NCBI GenBank assembly: GCA_950097015.1 | Contig: CATNEN010000037.1 | Span: 1,488,001 to 1,552,000 of the forward strand | Direction: 5' to 3' | DNA from: Macrostomum hystrix | Taxonomy: Eukaryota > Platyhelminthes > Macrostomidae | DNA: 64,000 nt | Part shown: positions 54,510-63,123 of the stretch, piece after piece | Layout: every line of letters begins with the position of its first letter | How positions within the stretch are numbered: the first letter of the stretch is position 1 | The notes under the pieces: model-generated | Databases searched by the model: none | Seen by the model: the letters and a program-made list of their open reading frames with translations, nothing else | What the model was told of the DNA's origin: nothing | Position numbers and translations under genes: made by a program

Positions 54510-56003
54510 CTAACCATTCAAGTTGAAAGTGCAGCCAGAGAAATGACAATCCGTGAAGATAGTTGAGACGTTCTGCCTACTAAGTGTAATGTTCTGGTTA
54601 CTCACGTCCATCGTGCTTGACGATCCAGCGTTAGATGGCTGATCAGTCCTAACCAATTCTGTGTTCGTACGAGAATCACTTGATTGCAAAGCTTCCCCCA
54701 CAGTCGTAGCCATGTCTCGCAGCGTGTGGTCACGTTTCCTCGATAGATACCGCCGAACTGTCGACTCAGATTGATGTCCCGTGATATTCATGATGTCGGA
54801 CAGAGTATAGCCAGCTTCGTGTAGATCAGCCGTCCTAGTTACTCGAATGCAATGGTTCGTATACTTTTTGCTGAGCTCACACAGGGTGCTTAATCGAGAT
54901 CGTGCTGAACGATCCTAACCAATTGATTCCACGAACCTGCTTAGTTGAAAACTGCAGCTGTCCTTCTTTATTTGCCATCGGTCTTGGAAAAAACGAATTG
55001 TCCTTGGTTTCGTTGGGCAGGACTTGAAGGTAGGTCTTAATGAGTTCATACTGACCGCCATAGATTCTCGCTTGCTTTGGGTTGAAACCTTTGGCCTTGA
55101 CTGGATTGGCACTCTGGTTCTTGGTTCTGAGGTTAGGTAGCTCGTAATACTTCTTGCCGTCGCCGTCTTCTTTTTCTACGAGTATGTCTCTCTGACGAAG
55201 GTGTTGGAGGTGCTCTTGACCGCGCTCTCCCAAGACATACAATAAAGTGTAAATCACTTCATCCTGTAGTCGTTCTCCAGTCGAGCGATCAAAGTAACTG
55301 GACAACTTGGTTAGATCGGCGCGCTCTATCGGTTCGTAACGCTTCACGCTCCCGCCTTTAGAATGAAAATCCCGCACCTTAACTCGAAGCATGCGATTGG
55401 CAGTATAGCAAAGTTAGGATCATCGACGATGTTGAGTTCACGCTTGATAATGAAGTGAAAAAATCGCTGGATGCCGGCCCGAATGCAGACCAAGCTAGAT
55501 GGCGAGTACGACTCTCCATTCGGTTTAGAAAGCCGAAAGTAGTAGAACCGCAGGTGCTCGTTGAGGCTACTGGGCTCCATTGTTTTGAGACTTTCAACAG
55601 GATGACCCAAGTCACTCATGTAGCTGGCAAACGCTTTGCCATAAAGGAACATTTGCTCCTTGGTCGATCTTGGTAGAGAATCCACCTCGGCCTTGTCCAT
55701 GACATCAGTAGCAACAGAAGCTCCATCCTCTTCACATTCCGGCAGATCGACACCAAGCAGTTCATCGTCAGATCGTGAATGATCGGTAATGAAGTTAATA
55801 AAGTCCTCCAGCTGATTGTCATCTCGGTGATTGTCACTGCTCAGCTCCGCAATGAATGAGTATTCGCTGGATGAAACGCCATCGAGACTATCAACCGGCA
55901 GATGAGACCAATTGATAAGATGCGTAGCGGTCATGTTTAAGGCAGGCAAGCGAAGACGGCTTAAAATGAAAAACTGAGAAGTCTTCGCTGTAACTTCGAA
56001 CAT
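54510..56003 (-). pseudogene. Crypton-like tyrosine recombinase A, frameshifted
   Basis: A tyrosine recombinase of the type found in Crypton transposons (DUF3504/ZMYM-like core). Three reading-frame pieces run from 56,003 (MTATHLINWSHLPVDSLDG start near 55,934) through 55,392-54,877 to 54,791-54,510. Landmarks are KEQMFLYGKAFASYM, GESYSPSSLVCIRAGIQRFF, TANRMLRVKVRDF, FDRSTGERLQDEVIYTLLYV, catalytic Arg in LGERGQEHL, HxxR in NHCIRVTRTADLHEAGYTL, then NITGHQSESTVRRYL with catalytic His and Tyr. The C-terminus has a Cys-containing SGCTFNLNG ending. One-base shifts occur near 55,385 and near 54,895, so it is defective as written, although the R-H-R-H-Y set is still recognisable. Confidence 0.83.
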
Positions 56004-56127
56004 TTAAGACCAAAGTTTCTGACGAATTACCATAGACGGTATCTAAATTTAGTCATGCATTATCAACCGTTTGATAATGAAAGATTATTAAACGCCTATT
56101 TTGTGTAGAAATCATGAGACAATAATA

Positions 56128-56227
56128 TTGTGTCTATGGTTTTAGGCTTTGATAATGCTCAAATGACACTCGTGGCTTCGCCACTCGTTTATTTGAGCAT
56201 TATCAAAGCCTAAAACCATAGACACAA
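56128..56227. repeat. 37-bp perfect inverted repeat
   Basis: Arms 56,128-56,164 and 56,191-56,227 are exact reverse complements starting TTGTGTCTATGGTTTTAGGC. The 26-nt loop contains a small hairpin GTGGCTTCGCCAC. It lies upstream of recombinase A. Confidence 0.95.
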
Positions 56228-56450
56228 CTAACCATTATTTTCTCGCCTTTAGTTTCTCGCCATAGACATAATAAAATTCATTCGCCTATGTCTCCTATCG
56301 GTTCCTGCAGTTTGAAATGGCGTGCGGTAATGCCACCGCCATTACTGCACGCTTTTTGGACTTCTCTTAAGTCCAACGCATACGAAATCACCATAGACAT
56401 TTGTCATTACCGCAGGCTAAAAAGTATCATACCGCAGCTAGGCGAGATGA

Positions 56451-56555
56451 TAATGGAACTTTACCGGTTGGGTGCCGAGCAAGTTAATGGCGGTCGATCG
56501 AGGCGCGTAGCGCCGAGATCGTAATCGCCATTAACTGCGAGGCAGCCAACCGGTA
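56451..56555. repeat. imperfect inverted repeat overlapping the 61-bp palindrome
   Basis: TTTACCGGTTGGGTGCC...AGTTAATGGCG pairs imperfectly with CGCCATTAACTG...CAGCCAACCGGTAAA. Its right arm is shared with the left arm of the next palindrome. The centre includes GGCGCGTAGCGCC. Confidence 0.8.
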
Positions 56556-56697
56556 AAAGCATTATAAGGCTTCAGGCCATAGACAAATCAACTCCCCCTA
56601 TAACGCCGTTGCTTGTCGACCGACAGCCGCCAGATAGCGTTATAGGGGGAGTTGATTTGTCTATGGCCTGAAGCCTTATAATGCTTTTACCGGTTGG
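56546..56697. repeat. 61-bp perfect inverted repeat
   Basis: Arms 56,546-56,606 and 56,637-56,697 match exactly over 61 bp (outer end CCAACCGGTAAAAGC; contains GCCATAGACAAATC), with a 30-nt spacer. The absence of any mismatch suggests recent formation or active correction. Confidence 0.95.
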
Positions 56698-57367
56698 TAA
56701 AATACTTTAATTGATAATTGAAAAGAAACAAATATAAGCGTCCAAATTTTGTAAGCTTCTGGCTCATGGCGGATTGGCGCAGTTTGTGCCATAGACATGC
56801 CATTATCGCTGAGTGATCGTTTATACCATAATACGTTGCTGAAGCCTTATAATGATGCTTAAATGATGATGATCAAATCGCTTAATATTTATTTATATAT
56901 TTCACTCAGATATCAGCTGCCCCATTCAGGAAGTCGCCTAAGGTTTATTGACTAAACGGTGAAGGGCGGTCAATATCTAGCTCGAACTGGTTTGAATAAT
57001 TCATCTCTACATTTGCTATATTTGCTGAGCACATGTATTGCTTGCCCATGGAAATGGATCTCGTATTGATCACGATTGAGGCACGATTCTTTTGAGTCTA
57101 AACTTCTAAAATAACTGCAAATAAAAATGCCCATTCCTTATTCTTCCACTTCCAACACTTCCAACAACCACAGCAAGAGCGAGATGCGCTTCTGAATCAA
57201 ATGTAATGCAGAGGTCCATTTTAGGAAATAAGCTTTCAATGACTCAATAAAACTTGTTTTGTCCTGCAGTGTCAATCAAATAAGATTTATTAAACTTTTT
57301 TCCGGATGACCACATAAAAACTAAGAATTCTGCTGAGATTGCATGCAGCATGCAGTGTGATGTTAAA
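56698..57367. other. intergenic, nothing recognised
   Basis: AT-rich. Contains one more GCCATAGACATG word (56,790) and GAAGCCTTATAATG (56,828), which echo the palindromes. No gene. Confidence 0.5.
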
Positions 57368-57491
57368 ATCTAATAATTTATAATTCAGTTGTTGTTTATT
57401 CATTTCCTATTATAAGAAATTGTTTAAATTGAGCATAGCTAATATTAATAAAACTCTATCTATATATATAAATGTGAAAACTCTGTCTGTC

Positions 57492-57526
<35 letters not shown>

Positions 57527-58133
57527 AACCTTTTGTCTTTATAGACGCCGAAACCGCTCAACCAAATCGCACCAAACTTTGCACATACCTAAAACCACCT
57601 ACGCTGAGTGCAATAGGCTACTCAAATTCCCGAAAAATCATTTCCTTCCTGCTCAAAAGTGCAAAAAACTGCTCAAAAATCGTCAAAAAATCACTCAATT
57701 CGACATATCGTCGCCCCACTTTCTCAGATTTTCTCCAAATTTGATCCACTTACACTTTACATGTTTTCCAACAATGCTGTCAATTTTGAACATCTCTACT
57801 CAATCCAGAGCAAAGCTGCATCATCTCAAAGTGAGTCACTTTTTGTTTTCCGAGGACAGCCACCCCAACTCCCCTCCGCCACTCTGCGGGCCAAATTTTA
57901 TTACAGCCACCCCCTCCCTTCCCCGGGCGCCGAAGCCCCAGACTGTACATTGTATTTCAAGCCGTGAATGTACACAGCCCAAACCCCAAGACTGTCTACT
58001 GGCCCCCAAGCAGCACTGAGACTGAGTGCGGTGAGTGCGGTGGCGTCCCAGTGCGCAGGGCTCTCCGGTCGATATTTCTCTCCAGCCAGCCTGGGATAGA
58101 AGAAAGAGAGAGGCTGGCGTTGACTGGCTGTCA

Positions 58134-58736
58134 GAGAGGGCAATTCTGTGTCCTAGAAATGATGCCGCCAACGAAATTAACTACCAACTCCTTCAGGAGT
58201 TGCCAGGTGCAGTTTTCACCTACAAGTCAATTGATACAACGTTGACTGATGACACCGCTGTGGAGTATCCTGTTGAGTTTCTGAACTCTCTAGATCCTCC
58301 TGGAACTCCATCGCACAACTTGCAGCTGAAAGTTGGGGCACCAATTATGCTCCTCCGCAACCTGAATGCGCCAAGGCTGTGTAACGGCACCAGACTGATA
58401 GTCAGGCGGCTCTTCCCACACGTGATTGAGGCCACGATAATGACTGGATCTGGCAGAGGAGAGTCTGTGTTCGTTCCCCGGATTCCAATTATCCCCACGG
58501 ACCTGCCATTTCAGTTCAAGCGACTGCAGTTCCCTGTGAGAGTGTGCTTTGCGATGACTATTAACAAGGCTCAGGGACAGTCGCTGAAGGTAGCTGGCAT
58601 CAACCTGGAGACTCCTTGCTTCTCGCATGGGCAGCTTTATGTCGCCTGCTCCCGTGTTGGAACTCCAGCTGGCCTATTCATTTTCGCACCAAGGGGAAGA
58701 ACGAAGAATGTGGTGTATCCCCAGGCCTTGAGGTGA
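58134..58736 (+). pseudogene. C-terminal PIF1-type helicase fragment of Helitron
   Basis: About 200 residues align with the end of the Helitron Rep-helicase: AILCPRNDAANEINYQLL, LQLKVGAPIMLLRNLNAPRL-CNGTRL, FAMTINKAQGQSLKVAGI (helicase motif V region) and LYVACSRVGTPAGLFIFAP (motif VI region). The Rep nuclease, Walker A and Walker B parts are missing; the sequence before 58,134 has no similarity. A stop ends the frame normally at 58,736. Confidence 0.88.
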
Positions 58737-58888
58737 CTCGCAAGCAATTAATAGAAAAGTAGTCACGAATTGACCTTGACCTGTCTAACTCTGAACTCTG
58801 AAACAGTTTAATTTTGTTTCTTTGACATTGTTATTGTTATGCCATGGCTATTTTCCTTATGTATACGCGTGTACATGCATACTGTATA

Positions 58889-59163
58889 CAGAGGCAGATT
58901 TAGGGGGGGGGGCGGGGGGGCAGTCGCCCCCATAAATTTTAATCATGGGAATAAGATGCCCCCACCAGGGGTGCCAGTCGCAGCACTGGCGCCCCTTTTC
59001 GGCCGCTGGCGCCCCTTTTTCAGCCGCTGGCTCCCGTTTTTCAGCCGCTGGCGCCCTTTCTTGGCTCCTGGCGCCCTTTTTCGGCCGCTGGCACCCCCTC
59101 TGTGATTCTCATGGCGCTCCCCTGACAGACCGCCCCAAAACAAAATTCCTGGATCTGCCACTG
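58889..59163. mobile_element. 275-bp hAT-like element inside the Helitron
   Basis: Ends CAGAGGCAGATTTAGG and CCTGGATCTGCCACTG are imperfect inverted repeats of the CAGTGGCGGATCCAGG type, common in hAT elements. Flanks ACTGTATA on both sides (58,881-58,888 and 59,164-59,171) are a perfect 8-bp target duplication. Inside is a short tandem of GGCCGCTGGCGCCCCTTTTT-like units and a G run. Confidence 0.93.
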
Positions 59164-60373
59164 ACTGTATAGAGGAGTGGCTAAGAGACATGTTTCTAAA
59201 GAAGTAATCAAGAGGGGGCTGTTTGGACAAACTTTTCACATATTTTTTACTTAAAACGCCCTTAAACAAACTCTTCACTTTTCATTAATGCAGTAAATAA
59301 ATAAATGGTGACCTTCACTATAAGTTAATACAGAGACGTGAATTGCTTACTGCTTTGCTTTAAATTTCTGCCCCAAAAGCAACGGGCAAAAAAAGCTAGT
59401 AACTCTATATAACTCTATATAACTCTATATAACTATAAATCTATAAATGACTTTAAAACCTTTTATAATAATTTAATTATAGATAAATTGTTCATACACG
59501 CCTATATTATATACCATGGGTTTTGAAATTTACTGTTATATTCTTTCAGATCAGTTATTGATCAAATTAGGGTTAGGCCAAGACCAAAGGACAGGGCATC
59601 TGTAGAATATGTATGTATTTATAGCTATTTTACTGCATAACTAACTACATACAATTGCAACAAGCCGAAAAGCAAACAACTTTATCACTTTCATTTTTAA
59701 AGTTCAATAGTAAAAGACACATGAAGATTAGTAAAAATGGAGGATATGGTATAGGCAATTCTTTTGTTTTTTTTTAATTTGTTTTTAATTGCGTTTATAC
59801 TTTTTAAGTAATTATAAGAAAAGTATCGGCACTACTGTCTAGAAAATTATATTGATGTTTTCTCAGAACAAACGCGTGATCGCAAAATTAACTCGGCAAA
59901 CAATTAATTTATGCAATAAATAAAATAAAAATAATAAAATAATAATAGGCCTAAACGTTATTGACTTACATGTGCATTTGGCTGGGTGAATAAACAAACG
60001 CGAAATAAGTAATACGAAATAAGAAGAAGAAATAATGTATTACCGTGATCTAAGTAGTCAGGCAATTAGTATATAAAAAAGTTTTTTTACCTTAAGGCAC
60101 TTTCGAATATTTTTGAAAAAGGCAGCGACTAAATTATGAAGTAAAGAAATCGTGTTAAGTCTTTTGTTTGCATCAAGATTTTACTTTTTTGAATGGTCTT
60201 TTATGAGTATTTAATTAGCTCGTATCAACTCCATATTGTTCTTTATAAAAAATATATGCAACTTATGCGTTCGTTCATATCCTTCAGTAAAAAGTACAAG
60301 CATTCAAATTGTAGCGTGAAAACTTTCCCTTTCTTTTCTAATAAGTTACAGTTTTCCCTGTCGCCCACAATAT

Positions 60374-60712
60374 TTACAGCTCCTCTCTGACGTTTATAAT
60401 ATACAATTCGCCCTTATTAGCCTTGCTGCGCACAGTCTCACAGTGAACCTCCCAGTCCAGTTCGTTATGAAATCGTCTCGGGCAGTGCATCATGGTGCAA
60501 GAGTCCAGGCTGCCACCATCGATTGTGCACAGGCAGCTGTTACAACCATCCGGTGAGAAATGATATCCCCCGTGCTTTTTGTCCTCGCAGAACTCGAACG
60601 CGCTGAAACAGGATCCTCGGGTATCGTTGGCCAGCACTTGCTGAGGTAAAAATATCACAATGGCGATTGAAAGCTGCAGCACGATTAGCCAGCACGTATA
60701 TCGATGTGACAT
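60374..60712 (-). CDS. small secreted cysteine-rich protein (copy 2)
   Basis: Second copy of the 112-residue gene at 51,826-52,164. All cysteines and the reading frame are intact. The single amino-acid change falls in the signal peptide hydrophobic core (Asn to Ile), which makes that core more uniformly hydrophobic. Confidence 0.7.
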   Translation of the reverse strand: MSHRYTCWLIVLQLSIAIVIFLPQQVLANDTRGSCFSAFEFCEDKKHGGYHFSPDGCNSCLCTIDGGSLDSCTMMHCPRRFHNELDWEVHCETVRSKANKGELYIINVREEL

Positions 60713-61694
60713 CTTTGAAGAATTTACGTTTAGCTTGCTGGATTAGAGATTTGAATGTCAGCTACTGAAGAGCTAGACCTTCTATCGGTATCAATAAAAG
60801 TAATTTATATACTCAGTTCTAATAGTATTCCATGTGGTGTAACACTGATAGTGGAACGTGCCTTATCCACAAATTGTTAGACACCAAAATGTGTTCGGAT
60901 TGTAATTCTCACAATTGCTTTTCCATGTGCACGCGCGAGCCTGGTAGAACCTTGACTGTGCTTTTCTGGATACAGCTGACTTATCAAATAATAGCTATAG
61001 GAGCGGCTTCTAAAACAAAAATATCACAGATCTATAGTCGCTTCACTGCAGTCACGTAGATTAGTAGTCTTGAAAAAGATACAGGGTAAATGTCAAAAAC
61101 AGCATTTTCGAATGGCTTAGCGTTCGAGAATGGTATATTCTTGCTAATATATTCTGATCGCCTGTTTGTTTTTTAATAAAACCTCAATTAACTTTTCGGT
61201 GACAGTGCAGGAATGAAATTTCTGAAATTTGACTGGACTTTTTTACTCGTTTTTACTACAAAAAATACTCGTCTATTTAGCGTGCAAGAATCTCAAATAG
61301 CGTCCGCTAAATCGTACAGGAATGTTGTGCAGTACAGTCTGCGGTAAAACCTCACTCAAAATTTTATAATGCTCAGCGTTCAAGAATGAAACGCACTCTT
61401 ACTTGATTTAGTGTGCGGGAATTTTAGCGACGACTTTGTCGTCATGCTCTGAGCTCTGAAATTGTCAGAGCTCGTGCAGAGCTTCGCGCAACTCCTGTTT
61501 TTGCGATTCTACTCGTCCCGAACTCGTGCAGGAATGTACCAATCAATATTGCTTAAATCATCTAATACTCAAAATAAGTTATCACAGTTTTCGTTAGGAA
61601 CAAAATAATAAGTAAGTGTTCGCACCGGAAAATTAGATTTGTAAAGCTCCAATGCTAAATGCCGGGAGAGCTAGCTGCTGACGACAACAAGCTG
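60713..61694. other. duplicated intergenic DNA, copy 2
   Basis: Counterpart of 52,165-53,180, with short deletions relative to it. No gene is supported. Confidence 0.45.
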
Positions 61695-62539
61695 CTACAG
61701 TCGCATTGTGCACTGAACGAATTCGTCATAGGTAAAATAGCAGGTGCCAGTCTCTTCGTCATTGTGCTGCGCCCGGTCACGCGCTCGAAAAGTCTCCGTA
61801 AAATAGCGCAGGCGCACGGACAGCGCGACAAAGTCGTCGAATGCCAGCAGAGAGCGGCCATCGTTCATGGCTCTTGCGTGACGCTTGAGTAGCGTGGAAA
61901 TCGCCTGAGGCGACAGGATGTAGCGAAATCTTTGCGTGATGAGGTTTTGCAGCTCGTGGGCTTCAATGTATCCACTCCGGTTAAGGTCGAATTCCTGGAA
62001 TGTGCTGTGCCAGTACACAAGGCAGGTCAGAAGCTCGCGAAACTCGTCGTACTGCATGATACCATCTTGCGACCGGTCAAGCATGGCCAGCATGATTCTG
62101 CAGAGCTCCATAGACCAGGTGACACCGTAGTAGCTGCGAATGTTTGGGTGCTCGTTCAGGATGCGGCAGAGCTCGTGAGCCTGGATACCGCCCAGTGTTG
62201 GCGAGGCGTAGCTGTTGAACATTCCTGCGAACTCGTTTTCGTTTTTGAACTGAAAACTCTGAAAAAATAGCGTAGAGAAACACAGGTTAGGCAAGCTAAT
62301 TTAGGTTTACATTTAAACGCAATCGAATGAAACTCTCGCTCACCTGCCATGGGTTCACATGCTCGTAGACATTCTGCGCCATATTCTCTCCATAGCTACC
62401 GTAGAACTGGCTGTTCTGATGACTCGTCATCTGCTGCCTGTAGAACTGTTTACCCAGCTAGCTGCTGTGCTACGAAGCGCCTCATGCTGATCGGATGATG
62501 GAATGATCTGATCCTTAACACAGAAGACAACTTATCCAT
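61695..62539 (-). CDS. penta-EF-hand protein, copy 2, first exon frame-broken
   Basis: Exon 2 (62258-61695) is intact and differs from copy 1 by one visible residue (Gln to Lys at its start, FKNENEF). Exon 1 (62539-62344) carries an extra 4 bp (AGCT repeated at about 62,457-62,464). Reading from the copy-1 start Met now gives VAQQLAG and then a stop. A downstream in-frame Met (MTSHQNSQFYG) would still allow a protein lacking the first 34 residues but keeping the whole EF-hand domain. It could therefore be a functional shortened paralogue or an early pseudogene. The intron is conserved. Confidence 0.75.
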
Positions 62540-62775
62540 AAGGGAAACAAAGAAATGATACTTAACCCAGTTGGGCCAGCAGCCAACGCTTTAAATAAAG
62601 GCTTTGTTCAACTGTTCAGTCCATGAACTGGAGAGGCCGCCACCCAAAATTTCCCTGCAAAATGTTATTTCAGCTCTTCAAGAAACTAACCTTGTATACT
62701 TGTAATCCGCGTCAGTTGAGTCTTCAGAACTTAGAACTTTTGTTGGTGCTTCAGAACTACTTAATGGTAGATTAA

Positions 62776-62843
62776 GTCTATGGTTTCAGGCTTGGCGAAG
62801 CCACTCGTGACTGTGATCATTATTTAATTCTGAAACCATAGAC
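62776..62843. repeat. hairpin at the end of duplication copy 2
   Basis: GTCTATGGTTTCAG and CTGAAACCATAGAC form a 14-bp stem. The loop contains CTTGGCGAAGCCACTCGTG, echoing the loop of the 37-bp palindrome. It starts right at the duplication boundary. Confidence 0.9.
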
Positions 62844-62963
62844 ATAAGCGCATTATCACATAGACTAGCGTTTTCGGTTGATCATTATGTAACGCCATTA
62901 AGCCAAGCCATTAAGTAACGCTGCAGTGTCTTCGTGCCATAGATATTGGCAGTGAGCAGGGTC

Positions 62964-63007
62964 AAGGGAGCGCAGCTCCCTTGCGGGGGTGTGGGGGCAG
63001 AGCCCCG
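62964..63007. repeat. double GC-rich hairpin upstream of recombinase B
   Basis: AAGGGAGCGCAGCTCCCTT is immediately followed by CGGGGGTGTGGGGGCAGAGC-CCCG: two adjacent GC-rich stem-loops in AT-rich surroundings, about 120 bp upstream of the recombinase frame. Function unknown. Confidence 0.7.
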
Positions 63008-63123
63008 ACTAATCGGACTATAGACAATTTTTAGAATACAGTTCTCTAAAAGAAAAGCTCGACCATAAAGTATGTTAGGAAGTTAAGAACTAGAAGCAAG
63101 AAGCGAGAGAAATCGAATTAAAA

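Larger units (their letters stand above)
57459..59399 (+). mobile_element. 1.94-kb Helitron
   Basis: The insertion is bounded by A (57,458) and T (59,400), as Helitrons require. It begins TCTATATATATAAATGTGAA, ends GCTAG (CTRR type), and has a hairpin TGCCC...GGGCA (59,369-59,388) 7 bp before the terminal CTAG. Copy 1 of the duplication lacks it, giving an empty site. It retains only the C-terminal helicase part of the Rep/helicase protein, so it is non-autonomous. A TG dinucleotide run lies near its 5' end. Confidence 0.9.
57368..62772 (+). repeat. segmental duplication, copy 2 (interrupted by Helitron)
   Basis: Second direct copy of the segment at 50,841-54,236. The Helitron occupies 57,459-59,399. 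After it the match resumes at ATAAATCTATAAATGACTTT and continues to TTAATGGTAGATTAA. Small deletions relative to copy 1 occur at about 61,125 and 61,415, and a 4-bp insertion lies in the EF-hand gene. Confidence 0.95.

Noticed and set aside
57420-58019. 199-residue frame with a CVCVCV run
   Set aside because: Translation of the TG-rich 5' part of the Helitron; no helicase or Rep motif is present in it.
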